Assembly: GCA_027924025.1 (NCBI GenBank)
Contig: AP026970.1
Coordinates: 828,501-892,500 of the forward strand
Origin: Comamonadaceae bacterium OS-4
GTDB taxonomy: Bacteria > Pseudomonadota > Gammaproteobacteria > Burkholderiales > Burkholderiaceae_C
Length of the DNA: 64,000 nucleotides
Direction: 5' to 3'
The notes under the pieces are model-generated. The model had not been told where the DNA came from. It ran no database searches and saw only the letters and a list, made by a program, of their open reading frames with translations. A program made the position numbers and the translations under genes. Each line of letters starts with the position of its first letter. Positions within the stretch are counted from its first letter, which is position 1. Below are positions 15,185 through 25,851 of the stretch, piece by piece.

Positions 15185-16855
15185 TTATTGTGCCGCCGCA
15201 GGCCAGCGGCGGGGCCGGCCCCACCAGGCCGCCAGGCCGAACATCAGCATCGGCAACAGCCATTGCAGCCATGCGAAAGCAGCAGTCAACGCGCGTTGCC
15301 CGCCGGAGGCCAAGGTGACCGCCTCGGTGGTGACCGTCTGAAACCGCCCGGCCCCGACGTACAAGGTCGGCAGGTACTGCGCCACACTCACCGCAAAGCC
15401 GACCGCCAGCGCCGCCGCCAGCGCGCTGCGCAAAAGCGGCCATTTCACCTGCCACAAGAACGCTGCCCGGCTGCGCCCGAGGGCTGCACTCACCTGCTGG
15501 AGCCGCGGATCGACACCCCCGTAGGGGCCTTGCAGCGCAATCAGTACATACGGCAAGGCACTCAAAGTGTGGGCCAGCCAGAGGCCGGCAGCTTGCCCAT
15601 CAAGCCCCCAGGCCAGGCTAAGGCGGTGCAGGCCTACTACCCAGAGCACTGCGGGCAGCACCAAAGGTAGCATCCAGACCGGGCGCATGCGCCGCTGCCA
15701 GCCAAGCGGCGCCCACTCCAACCAAGCCACCACCCAGGCCAGTGCGGTGGCCGCACTTAGCAGTCCCAAACCCAGAGTGATCCAGACGGTGCGGCTGCTG
15801 CGCAGTACGCCCTCCCAGGCATGGAGGGTCCAGACCTCCGGCAAAAGGGCCGGAAAAGGCCAGGGCCCCGAGACGCTGCCTGCTGCGAGGGCGGCCAGCA
15901 CCGCGGCATAGACGCCCAAGAGCGCTACCAAAGGGGCGCTTACGGCATCGGGCTTGCGCACCGTGATGGCGTGCTGCGCAAGTGTGACGCCGCGCACCTG
16001 GCGTTGGCGCCACAGGGGCCAGGCCCTCCACGCCACCAGCGCACCGGCGCACCCGAGCAGCACTGCCGCCAGCAGCCAGGCGGCGCTTGCGCCTTGGGCA
16101 TTGATGGCAGGGTCCGCATCTTGCAGCCACTGCCAGGCGAGCACCGACAGGGTGGGTGGCGCAGTCGGCCCGATCACCAGCGCCATATCGACCACTGTCA
16201 GGCTGTAGGCCAGCACCGCCAGCAAGGGGGCTGTGAGGTGGCGCACCAGCTGCGGCCAGCCAATGCGCCACCACGCCTGCGCATCGCTGTAGCCCCAAGT
16301 AGCCGCCAAGCGCAAGGACTGGCGCAGCTGCGCCTGCACACCCGGCTGCTGCACATAGGCCAACGCGGCCCAGAGTAAAAAAGGCACCTCTTTCAACACC
16401 AGCACCGCGATCAGGCCTAGGCCCCAGGGGTCTTGGGTCGTGGCCCAAGCGGGCGGAGACTCCAGCCCACTGGGCCAGGGCGATATAAGCCGCAACAGCC
16501 ATCCGCCCGGCGCGAGCAGGGCCACCATGCCAATCGCAAACGCCGCATGGGGTACCGAGAGCAAGGGGGACATCCAGCGCGCCCATTTATCAAGCCCCTG
16601 TGCGGTGCCGGTGGCCGCCAACCAGCGCGCCAGAATGCACGCGGTGATGCCGGTGGCCATCAGGGTGGCACTCAAGCCGGTCCAGATCGTCATGCCCAAG
16701 GCGGGCCAGGTTTGTGGGTGTTGCAACAGGGCGGTCCACGCCGGCGCTTGCATGCCAAAAGGCACCGTGCTGCCCACCGCCCACAGCAGGGGGCCGGCTA
16801 CGAGTAACAGCAGGGCAAGAGGAACAAAGAGGCGCGAAAGGCGTGCGACGGGCAT
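15185..16855 (-). CDS. ynjC: ABC transporter permease, two fused domains, YnjC-like
   Basis: A 556-residue inner-membrane protein with about twelve TM helices arranged as two binding-protein-dependent permease modules in one chain. EAA-like loops are visible near AATWGYSDAQAWWRIGWPQL and VSAALGRSRAAFLWQVKWPL. This architecture occurs in YnjC, ThiP and iron(III) permeases; the adjacent YnjD-like ATPase and YnjF-like enzyme favour YnjC. It is the first gene of the minus-strand operon, its ATG preceded by TAGGA. Only 47 bases lie between the terminator of the Tim44-like gene and this start, so the promoter must be compact or read-through occurs. Confidence 0.9.
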   Translation of the reverse strand: MPVARLSRLFVPLALLLLVAGPLLWAVGSTVPFGMQAPAWTALLQHPQTWPALGMTIWTGLSATLMATGITACILARWLAATGTAQGLDKWARWMSPLLSVPHAAFAIGMVALLAPGGWLLRLISPWPSGLESPPAWATTQDPWGLGLIAVLVLKEVPFLLWAALAYVQQPGVQAQLRQSLRLAATWGYSDAQAWWRIGWPQLVRHLTAPLLAVLAYSLTVVDMALVIGPTAPPTLSVLAWQWLQDADPAINAQGASAAWLLAAVLLGCAGALVAWRAWPLWRQRQVRGVTLAQHAITVRKPDAVSAPLVALLGVYAAVLAALAAGSVSGPWPFPALLPEVWTLHAWEGVLRSSRTVWITLGLGLLSAATALAWVVAWLEWAPLGWQRRMRPVWMLPLVLPAVLWVVGLHRLSLAWGLDGQAAGLWLAHTLSALPYVLIALQGPYGGVDPRLQQVSAALGRSRAAFLWQVKWPLLRSALAAALAVGFAVSVAQYLPTLYVGAGRFQTVTTEAVTLASGGQRALTAAFAWLQWLLPMLMFGLAAWWGRPRRWPAAAQ

Positions 16856-16902
16856 GGCTGCATCCTAATCAAAGGCCGGGTGGCTGGCGGAGGCCGTGCG
16901 CG

Positions 16903-16937
16903 AAAAAAAAGCCCGGCTTGCTGGTGCAAACCGGGCT
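16903..16937 (-). terminator. Intrinsic terminator of the Tim44-domain gene
   Basis: On the minus strand an AGCCCGG/CCGGGCT stem with a 14-base loop is followed by eight T residues. It lies 38 bases after the Tim44-domain gene and separates it from the ynjC operon. Confidence 0.9.
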
Positions 16938-16975
16938 CGGGGGCAGGGCGGGCCGGCGTGGCCCGCTTGCAGGGT

Positions 16976-17908
16976 TTAGCTGGCTTGCTGGATACCAGCC
17001 AACACCCATCCGCCATTGCCTTGGCGGGACTTGGTGAGGTGCCAGATTTCGTCGAATGTTTCGTCGTCGGAACCTGCGCCGAAGCGAATGAAGCCGGTGA
17101 ACTTGACGCTCACGACATAGCGCTGCGCTTCTTCTGCCACTTCGAGCACGGTGGTGTCGATGCGAACCACTTCACCGGGCTGAGCAGATGTCTCGCGCTC
17201 GGCAAAGTCGAGCTTGATTTCTGCAAACATCTCCGGCGAGGTGAACTCACGGATGTCATCCAGGTTGCCTGCGTCATAAGCCGCTTGCAAACGGATGAAG
17301 TTCACTTTCGCATTGCGCTCAAAGCTGGCACGGTCAAAGTCAGCGGGGATCGCAGACGTTGCAGCGGGCTGGCCGCCAATGTCAGCACCGATCAGGGAGC
17401 CGGAGGACGAACCGCCCATGCCGGAGGCTGCTGGTGTCGCCATTTTGTAGGCCTGTTGGGGCATTCCTGCACCGCCTTGGCCTGCAGAGGCGCCAGCCGG
17501 CATCAAGCCGCCTGCACCTGCCGCGCCGCCTTGGCGAGCCATGGCTCGCTTGCGCAGGAAGAAGCCCACTACGGCCATGATGGCGAACGCCACCAAGGCC
17601 ATGGTCATCATGGAGGCGAGCTCGTCACCGAAACCGAAGTGCGATGCCAGCGCGGCGATACCCAAGCCAGCTGCGATACCGGCGACTGGCCCCATCCAGG
17701 AGGGCTTGGAAGCTGCGGCAGCACCTGCGCCTGCGGCCGGTGCCGCGTTTTGGGCGGTAGGGGCTGATGGCGCTTTGTCTTGGGTGGCTTGACGCTGGGT
17801 GCCCATGGACTTGCCGCCGCCCAATCGCTTGGCCGCTTCGGCGTCCATGGAAACGCTGGCAATGCCCATCGTGAACACGACCGCGAGAACGGAAAGAAGT
17901 CTTTTCAT
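16976..17908 (-). CDS. Tim44-like domain protein
   Basis: A 310-residue protein with an N-terminal signal or anchor segment (MKRLLSVLAVVF), a Pro/Ala/Gln-rich linker, a second TM segment around residues 95-115 and a C-terminal Tim44-like (mba1 superfamily) domain from about 185, with SFERNAKVNFIRLQAAYD and FTSPEMFAEIKLDF. Family members are thought to bind membranes or membrane-protein complexes; the bacterial role is poorly known. The ATG at 17908 has AGGAGA upstream; an in-frame start 54 bases earlier lacks support. It is monocistronic with its own terminator. Confidence 0.9.
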   Translation of the reverse strand: MKRLLSVLAVVFTMGIASVSMDAEAAKRLGGGKSMGTQRQATQDKAPSAPTAQNAAPAAGAGAAAASKPSWMGPVAGIAAGLGIAALASHFGFGDELASMMTMALVAFAIMAVVGFFLRKRAMARQGGAAGAGGLMPAGASAGQGGAGMPQQAYKMATPAASGMGGSSSGSLIGADIGGQPAATSAIPADFDRASFERNAKVNFIRLQAAYDAGNLDDIREFTSPEMFAEIKLDFAERETSAQPGEVVRIDTTVLEVAEEAQRYVVSVKFTGFIRFGAGSDDETFDEIWHLTKSRQGNGGWVLAGIQQAS

Positions 17909-18010
17909 GTCGATCTCCTGAAAAAATGAATGACAGGCGGAGATTACGTGCGAAAAGACCAATTAAAAACCAGTGTATTTGAGAATAACGTTCCGTAAAA
18001 AACTGAAGGT

Positions 18011-18895
18011 TCAGGCAATGCCATCGAGCACCCGCTGCACCAGGGGGTGCTGGACTTTCTTTTCAGTGCCCACCGCAAAGAAATGTTCGGTCACGCCCTC
18101 GCAGGGAGCCAGTCGTTCGACGCCATAGTTGGCAAGCAAGTCTTGCTCAGCCCATTCGGCGGCCGGAAAAATGCCCATGCCGCTGGCCCCGAAGGTATTG
18201 AGCAGCGCACTGTCCTCAAACTCGCCCACGATGCGCGGGCGAACACCTTGTTGCTCAAACCAGTGGTCTAGGCGGGCCCGCACGGCGGTGTGGGCTGTGG
18301 GTAGCAGCACCGGCGTGCTGGCAAGGCACTGGGGAAAGTGGCTTGCGGCGCCGCGCACCAATGCGGGGGTGCCGTACCAGGCCATGGGCGACTGCCCCAT
18401 GGCGTGGCTGTAGAGCTTGATGTTGGGGTTGGCCGGAGCAGGGCGGTCTGAGAACACCACATCGAGCCGGTGCAAGGCCAAGTCCCCCAACAACTCGTCA
18501 AGCTCGCCTTCGTGGCAAATCAGGCGCAGCGTGGGCTCACTGATGACCGGTTGCAACAGGCGGCGCGCTACCAGCTTGGGCAAGCCGTCTGATATGCCCA
18601 CAGCCAGCCGCATCGACGGGGCGCTGGCTGATTCGCGCACCCGCTCGGGCAAGTTCTCACCGATCTGGAAAATCTGGTCGGCCAGTTGCAAGGCAGTCTG
18701 TCCCGCATCCGTGAGTACCAAGCCGCGGCCGGCAGGTTTGAGCAAAGCGTAGCCCAGCGAGCGCTCCAGTTCGCGGACCTGCGCGCTCACGGTTTGCACT
18801 GCCATATCGAGCTTGTCGGCCGCCCGTGACATGCCCCCCTCCTTGGCCACCACCCAAAAGTAGTACAGGTGCTTGTAGTTGAAGCTGGTGCTCAT
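18011..18895 (-). CDS. nhaR: LysR-family regulator, NhaR-like
   Basis: A 294-residue LysR-type regulator. The N-terminus FNYKHLYYFWVVAKEGG is characteristic of NhaR, the activator of the Na+/H+ antiporter gene nhaA, with the winged HTH at residues 6-65 and the effector domain after about 90. No antiporter gene is adjacent: it is divergent from a small operon with an HPF-like protein. The target may be that operon or a distant nhaA. Family assignment is firm, specific function inferred. Confidence 0.88.
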   Translation of the reverse strand: MSTSFNYKHLYYFWVVAKEGGMSRAADKLDMAVQTVSAQVRELERSLGYALLKPAGRGLVLTDAGQTALQLADQIFQIGENLPERVRESASAPSMRLAVGISDGLPKLVARRLLQPVISEPTLRLICHEGELDELLGDLALHRLDVVFSDRPAPANPNIKLYSHAMGQSPMAWYGTPALVRGAASHFPQCLASTPVLLPTAHTAVRARLDHWFEQQGVRPRIVGEFEDSALLNTFGASGMGIFPAAEWAEQDLLANYGVERLAPCEGVTEHFFAVGTEKKVQHPLVQRVLDGIA

Positions 18896-18920
18896 GTTCT
18901 GTATTTACGGGAATTTAGAT

Positions 18921-18933
18921 CAGAAATTATCTG
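18921..18933. promoter_or_regulatory. Candidate LysR operator
   Basis: CAGA-AATTA-TCTG inverted repeat in the 97-base space between nhaR and the divergent HPF-like gene. A short AT-rich palindrome with T-N11-A-like spacing is usual for LysR regulators. Assignment rests on position and symmetry only. Confidence 0.4.
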
Positions 18934-18992
18934 CTTTTTGCAGAATGTTCTCGTGCTTAAGGTAGAGGCTCATTCACAGCAAGGAGTTTTTT

Positions 18993-19337
18993 ATGCAAGT
19001 CATTTTTGAATCGCGACATGCAACTGGCAGCACTTTGCGCCAAGAGGCTCTGGAGCGGGTGCGGTTTGTCTTGCGCAGGCTGGGTGCCACGGTGCCGCGG
19101 ACCAAAGTCATGTTTACCGACATCAATGGCCCGAAGGGCGGCGTCGACAAGCATTGCTTGTTGGAAGTGAAAACCGAGAAGTCGGGTGTGCTGGTGATTT
19201 CTTCGCTGGCGAGCGATTGGCGCACCGCACTGGATGACGGTTTGGAGCGCCTGGTGCGCGCCCTGACGCGAACTATGGACCGCCAGAGAAAGCCTGCCCG
19301 CAAACGACTGGCCAAACCAACACTTGAGGTGAATTAA
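18993..19337 (+). CDS. HPF/RaiA-like ribosome-associated protein
   Basis: A 114-residue protein resembling the N-terminal domain of hibernation-promoting factor/RaiA: MQVIFESRHATGSTL, then a basic RVRFVLRR helix and the VMFTDINGPKGGVDKHCLLEV strand. It lacks the C-terminal dimerisation domain of long HPF and ends in a basic tail with DRQRKPARKR. It may bind ribosomes or RNA in stress. Start supported by AAGGAG. Its stop overlaps the next gene's start (TAATG), so the two are coupled. Confidence 0.82.
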   Translation: MQVIFESRHATGSTLRQEALERVRFVLRRLGATVPRTKVMFTDINGPKGGVDKHCLLEVKTEKSGVLVISSLASDWRTALDDGLERLVRALTRTMDRQRKPARKRLAKPTLEVN

Positions 19338-19504
19338 TGGGTGACGATTTTCTGACGCTGGAGTGGATCAGCCTGGCGCTGTCGATGCCGATTCTTTATG
19401 CGGCGTGGCATGAGTATTCCGAACGCAATACGCGGGACGCCAAGTTTTTAGCCGGCCTGGGTGCTGGCGGGCTGATTTTGTCTGGCGCAGGGTTTGTGCT
19501 GTAA
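19337..19504 (+). CDS. Small two-helix membrane protein, 55 aa
   Basis: A 55-residue protein starting MGDDFLTLEW, with two hydrophobic segments (about 9-22 and 39-55) separated by a charged loop (YSERNTRDAKF). The start overlaps the stop of the HPF-like gene by one base, strong evidence for coupled translation. I do not recognise the family; it is presumably an inner-membrane hairpin protein. Confidence 0.7.
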   Translation: MGDDFLTLEWISLALSMPILYAAWHEYSERNTRDAKFLAGLGAGGLILSGAGFVL

Positions 19505-19553
19505 AGCGGGTGCACTGCCCGAGTCATTGAATTTTTGAAGCAAGGAGTTCCCT

Positions 19554-19832
19554 ATGAAATGCCCCCATTGCCCCAGCAGCACCTTGGTGATGACCGAGCG
19601 GCAAGGCGTCGAGATTGACTATTGCCCTACCTGTCGTGGCATCTGGCTGGATCGCGGCGAGCTCGACAAGCTGCTGGATAAAGCCTCCGGCCCCGCCCCA
19701 ATGCAGGCCATGCCGGCGGCACGCCCTCCGTCTGCGCCGCGGCATCGCGATTTTGAAGACTCTGACTTTCACGAGCACAAGCGCTACCCGCAGAGCCGCA
19801 AGAAATCGTGGTTGCACGAGATTTTTGATTAA
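19554..19832 (+). CDS. Zinc-ribbon (zf-TFIIB) protein
   Basis: A 92-residue protein with an N-terminal zinc ribbon of four cysteines, CPHC and CPTC, followed by RGIWLDRGELDKLL, the conserved zf-TFIIB pattern. The C-terminal half is polar, His/Arg-rich and probably disordered. AAGGAG precedes the ATG. It is the third gene in the little operon opposite nhaR; the family has no settled function. Confidence 0.88.
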   Translation: MKCPHCPSSTLVMTERQGVEIDYCPTCRGIWLDRGELDKLLDKASGPAPMQAMPAARPPSAPRHRDFEDSDFHEHKRYPQSRKKSWLHEIFD

Positions 19833-19854
19833 CGCCTTGGCGCCCTGAGCGGTT

Positions 19855-20757
19855 TCAGCCCTCCGGCATGCGGTAGACCAATACCTTGAGGGCCCGCTCC
19901 GGCGCAATATCGGCAAATGCCGCCGGGTTGGGCAGGCGCTGCACCAGCTCCAGGCTAGGCGCTTGCTCTTGCATATGCCCCTGCAGGAAGGCGGTGTCCA
20001 GCTCGGGGGCATTCAGGCACACGAGCGCGTGGCCGCCCGGCGCCAGTAGCTCGGGCAGGCGGCGCACCAGGCGGGCGTAGTCTTTGGTGGCCACAAAGCT
20101 GCCACGCTGGTAGCTCGGTGGGTCGAGCACCACCAAGTCGTAAGGGCCGCTGCGTGTGATCTTGCCCCAGGTCTTGAAAATGTCGTGCCCCAAAAAGCTC
20201 ACGCCACTCTCAATCCCGTTCAGGCGGTGGTTTTGTTGGCCCGTTGCCAGCGCGCCCTGGCTCATGTCCACGTTCACCACATGCCGCGCACCCGCCTGCA
20301 AGGCCACTACCGAGAACGAGCAGGTGTAGGCAAACAGGTTGAGGACCCGGAAGGCAAAAGTTTTCGGGTGGCGGGCCACATAGTCGCGCACCCAGCGCCG
20401 GCCCTCTGCCATGTCCAGAAACAGGCCGTGGTTCTGGCCCTTTAACAACTGCACTTTGTAGCGGCTGCCCGCTTCGGTAACCACATGGGGCTCAGGCACT
20501 ACACCGGTCATCAAGCGGGTGTCGGCATGGCCATCAGCACGGCATTGAAATACCCAATTTAGAGGCTGCCCGTCGCCGATCTGGGCCCAGCGCGTTGCTA
20601 ATGCATCGCCCAGCGCCACGAGTTCCGCGTCACTCGCAGCCGCAAAGCTGGTGGCGACGAGCACCGGTGGGTACCAGTCCAGCGACCAGGATTCGCTGCC
20701 GGGGAACAGGCCGCCCCGGCCATGAAACAGGCGGCAGGCATCGGAGGGGAGTTCCAT
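19855..20757 (-). CDS. SAM-dependent methyltransferase, RlmI/RlmK-like
   Basis: A 300-residue class I methyltransferase. Motif I region is VLNLFAYTCSFSVVALQAGA, the acidic residue that binds the ribose of SAM follows in VVNVDMSQ, and the catalytic motif is DPPSYQ. This arrangement is typical of RlmI/RlmK-type 23S rRNA (cytosine or guanine) methyltransferases, but the N-terminal PUA domain is missing. The ATG at 20757 was chosen; a TTG at 20787 would add ten residues. Exact target unknown. Confidence 0.85.
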   Translation of the reverse strand: MELPSDACRLFHGRGGLFPGSESWSLDWYPPVLVATSFAAASDAELVALGDALATRWAQIGDGQPLNWVFQCRADGHADTRLMTGVVPEPHVVTEAGSRYKVQLLKGQNHGLFLDMAEGRRWVRDYVARHPKTFAFRVLNLFAYTCSFSVVALQAGARHVVNVDMSQGALATGQQNHRLNGIESGVSFLGHDIFKTWGKITRSGPYDLVVLDPPSYQRGSFVATKDYARLVRRLPELLAPGGHALVCLNAPELDTAFLQGHMQEQAPSLELVQRLPNPAAFADIAPERALKVLVYRMPEG

Positions 20758-20888
20758 CGTGGCGATGGTGGAGAGCAGAGCTTGCAAGGGGCGTTTATTC
20801 AGTGGAGGATGCGGGGAGTGTATGCAGTGTGTGGCTTATAAAAATCACTATCGGTGCTATTGGGCAATCCAATTGGCAAGGTTGATAG

Positions 20889-23153
<2,265 letters not shown>

Positions 23154-23198
23154 GCTAACGGTTGGTGATTGCCGCTGCCCCTGGGTGGCGGCTTACAA

Positions 23199-23242
23199 CC
23201 CCGCTGTGCTGCCGGTGTACCGGTGATGCAGCGGGGTTTTTT
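23199..23242 (+). terminator. Intrinsic terminator of katG
   Basis: CCCCGCTG/CAGCGGGG stem with an inner CCGGT/ACCGG stem, followed by six T residues, 45 bases after the katG stop and just before the convergent patatin gene end. Confidence 0.93.
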
Positions 23243-23245
23243 GCG

Positions 23246-24364
23246 TCAGCCCGCTGTAGGTACCCGCAGGTCGTCCAGGTAGTCGGCAGCGATGTTGATG
23301 CTGCACTCCACCCCGATGGATGCCACATGTTTTTTAAGCCACTCTTTGGCAGATGCACGGCCCAGGTCCCGCAGGGTGTGGATGAGCTTGGCGTCGGTGT
23401 CGGACTTGGTGGAGGCCGGGTAGCCCTCCAGAATGCTGCCGCCATCAATGCGGTGCATCAGCACATCCTTGTAGCGCGCAGGGTCCAGCTTGCCCTCGGC
23501 CAGCAGGCGCTTGACAAAGTCGATGGCGCGCATCTCGGCAATCAGCGCTGAGTTGAAGGTGATTTCGTTCAAGCGGTCCAGAATGCCGGCCGCCGTGGTG
23601 GGCAGCTTGTGGCGTTCGATGGGGTTGATCTGCACCAGCATCACGTCCGGACTTTTGCACTCGTAAATCAGCGGGTGAATGGCGGGGTTGCCGGCGTAGC
23701 CGCCATCCCAGTAGTGCTCGCCCTCAATCTCCACTGCTTGGAACACCGTGGGCAGGCAGGCGGATGCCATCACTGCATCGGCGGTGAGCCGCTTACCCGA
23801 AAAAATCTCGGCCTTGCCGGTGCGCACCTTGGTCGCCACGACAAACACCTTGAGCGCTTGGAAGGCGGCCAGGCGCTCAAAGTCCATTTGGCGCTCTAAA
23901 AAGTCGCGTAGCGGGTTGATGTCCAGCGGGTTGCTTTGGTAGGGGGAAACAGCCTGTGTCCAGAAGCTGGTGACCGCGTCAGAAAGAATTTGGCTGGGAG
24001 ATGCCGAGCCGGTGAGGGCGGAGAGCCCGCCAAACAGCAAGTCAAATGGCACCTTGTGGGCACCTGCCAGCGAGCTGCTGAGCGCGCCCATGTTGACCAC
24101 ACCTTCCCAAAAATCTGCCAGCGATTGTTGGGCGCTGTCTCTGGCCACCTTGCGCGATTTACCCTCGGCCTGCGCAAAGCCGTGGGCCAGCGCCACCGCA
24201 TTCATGGCGCCGGCACTGGTGCCGCTGATGCCCTCAAAGTCCAGCCGGCCGTCTTCGAGCAGGGCGTCCAACACCCCCCAGGTGAATGCCCCGTGCGAGC
24301 CCCCGCCCTGCAGGGCGAGGTTGACCATGGGGCGCGTGGCGGTGAGGGTTTTGGGGTCGGTCAT
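23246..24364 (-). CDS. Patatin-like phospholipase
   Basis: A 372-residue patatin-like lipid acyl hydrolase. The oxyanion loop is QGGGSHGAF (with Ser in place of the usual Arg of GGGxRG), the nucleophile elbow GTSAG and the catalytic Asp DGGYAGN are intact. No signal peptide, so probably cytoplasmic. The sequence VQINPIERHKLPTTAAGILDRLNEI is typical of a proteobacterial subfamily of unknown substrate. It is convergent with katG. Confidence 0.93.
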   Translation of the reverse strand: MTDPKTLTATRPMVNLALQGGGSHGAFTWGVLDALLEDGRLDFEGISGTSAGAMNAVALAHGFAQAEGKSRKVARDSAQQSLADFWEGVVNMGALSSSLAGAHKVPFDLLFGGLSALTGSASPSQILSDAVTSFWTQAVSPYQSNPLDINPLRDFLERQMDFERLAAFQALKVFVVATKVRTGKAEIFSGKRLTADAVMASACLPTVFQAVEIEGEHYWDGGYAGNPAIHPLIYECKSPDVMLVQINPIERHKLPTTAAGILDRLNEITFNSALIAEMRAIDFVKRLLAEGKLDPARYKDVLMHRIDGGSILEGYPASTKSDTDAKLIHTLRDLGRASAKEWLKKHVASIGVECSINIAADYLDDLRVPTAG

Positions 24365-24390
24365 GCCCCTAGCTTAGGGCAAGGCGGCAT

Positions 24391-25254
24391 TCAGGCAGCT
24401 GACGGCTCGCCCAAGACCCCATCCCTGAAATCGCTTAGCGCCTGATAAATCTCCTGCTGCGAGTTCATCACAAAGGGCCCGTATTGCACGATGGGCTCCT
24501 TCAATGGCTTGCCGGCAATCAGCAGGAACTTGGCGTCCGCGCTGGCGGTGATGGTCACCCCATCGCTAGCCGCGTCGTTGCGGAAGATGGCCATGCGCTG
24601 GGCGGGCACCGCCTTGTCGCCCACCTGCACTTCACCACGGTATACGTAGATGAATGCGTTATGCGTGGCGGTTAGCGGTTGGCTGAAGGTGCTGCCGGCA
24701 GGCATGTGCACATCCAGGTACAGCGGTTGGGTTTTCTCGCGCTGCACAGCGCCTGCGGTGCCATGGCTTTCTCCGGCAATCACGGTCAGTTGCACGCCTT
24801 GGTTGGTAGTGACTTTGGGCAAGTCGGTCGCCTGGATGTCACGGTACCAGGGGGCGCCCATCTTTTCGCTGCTGTGCAGGTTCAGCCAGAGCTGAAAGCC
24901 TTCCATGCGGCCTTCAGTCTGCTGCGGGATTTCGGAGTGGATCACACCGCGCGCGGCAGTCATCCACTGCACACCACCGTCTGTGACCAAGCCCTCGTGG
25001 CCCGCGCTGTCGCGATGGCGCATGCGGCCGCTCAGCATGTAAGACACGGTCTCGAACCCGCGGTGCGGGTGCTCCGGGAAGCCGGCGATGTAGTCGTCCG
25101 GGTTGTCGCTGCCGAAGGCATCCAGCATCAAAAAGGGGTCCAAGCGGTGTTGCAGGTTCTGGGTCAGTACCCGGGTGAGCTTGACGCCTGCGCCGTCCGA
25201 CGTGGCTTGTCCTGCCACCAGGCGCTCAATGGTGCGTGATTGTTGAACTGTCAT
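24391..25254 (-). CDS. Pirin family protein
   Basis: A 287-residue bicupin of the pirin family (YhhW/YhaK-type). Metal ligands lie in FPEHPHRGFETVSYML and the following HRDSAG and HSE region. Pirins can act as quercetinases or redox sensors; the substrate here is unknown. The ATG at 25254 is preceded by AAGGAGA; the longer frame upstream has no such site. It follows the DoxX gene, and both are divergent from a LysR regulator. Confidence 0.93.
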   Translation of the reverse strand: MTVQQSRTIERLVAGQATSDGAGVKLTRVLTQNLQHRLDPFLMLDAFGSDNPDDYIAGFPEHPHRGFETVSYMLSGRMRHRDSAGHEGLVTDGGVQWMTAARGVIHSEIPQQTEGRMEGFQLWLNLHSSEKMGAPWYRDIQATDLPKVTTNQGVQLTVIAGESHGTAGAVQREKTQPLYLDVHMPAGSTFSQPLTATHNAFIYVYRGEVQVGDKAVPAQRMAIFRNDAASDGVTITASADAKFLLIAGKPLKEPIVQYGPFVMNSQQEIYQALSDFRDGVLGEPSAA

Positions 25255-25349
25255 GGTGATCTCCTTGGGGTCTACGGACGGACAGGCCGCAAAGGCGGCC
25301 TGTGGTTTAAGTGCTGTGTGCGGCGTGCCGGGCCCAGCTGTACCGGGTT

Positions 25350-25772
25350 TTAGGCGCGGCGAGCGTCGAGGCTCCATCCACCGGCGCCGTTGGCAGCCAA
25401 GGTCAACAAGCCACCGACCACTGCTACGTTCTTGAAGAACAGCAGTTGCACCATGAAGGCCTGGTCAGCAGGCACAGCCCAGAAAGCGTGGAAGAAGAAG
25501 CTGGCCACCAGCGTGAACAGGGCCAACACCAGCGCAGCGATGCGGGTGCCGAAGCCGGCGATCAGCGCCACGCTGCCGACGATTTCCACCACCAGTGCCA
25601 GCACAGCGCCGACGGCGGGCAGTGGCAAACCGACGGATGCGATGTAACCCACGGTGCCTTCAAAGCCGGTCAGCTTGCTGATGCCGGCAGGCAAAAACAG
25701 GGCAGCCAAGAGCACGCGGCCGGCGAGGTTGAGTGCGTTTTGGGCGGTAGTGGTGGTGTTGCTAGAGGACAT
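25350..25772 (-). CDS. DoxX family membrane protein
   Basis: A 140-residue four-helix inner-membrane protein of the DoxX family, starting after a short polar leader with LAGRVLLAALFLPAGISKL, the family signature. DoxX-like proteins are linked to thiosulfate or quinone oxidation and redox homeostasis in a few species, but most are uncharacterised. It is upstream of and co-directional with pirin (95-base gap), and divergent from the LysR gene, which likely regulates the pair. Confidence 0.92.
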   Translation of the reverse strand: MSSSNTTTTAQNALNLAGRVLLAALFLPAGISKLTGFEGTVGYIASVGLPLPAVGAVLALVVEIVGSVALIAGFGTRIAALVLALFTLVASFFFHAFWAVPADQAFMVQLLFFKNVAVVGGLLTLAANGAGGWSLDARRA

Positions 25773-25825
25773 GGTTGTTTCCTTTCATGGGGGAAGTTGT
25801 TTGCGATGGGTGAACTGTATTCCTC

Positions 25826-25851
25826 ATCAATCAGCTTGAAAATCCGTTGAT
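25826..25851. promoter_or_regulatory. Candidate LysR operator between doxX and the regulator
   Basis: ATCAA-N16-TTGAT inverted repeat placed directly before the LysR start and within the 79-base divergent region. The arms are short, so this is tentative. Confidence 0.3.
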
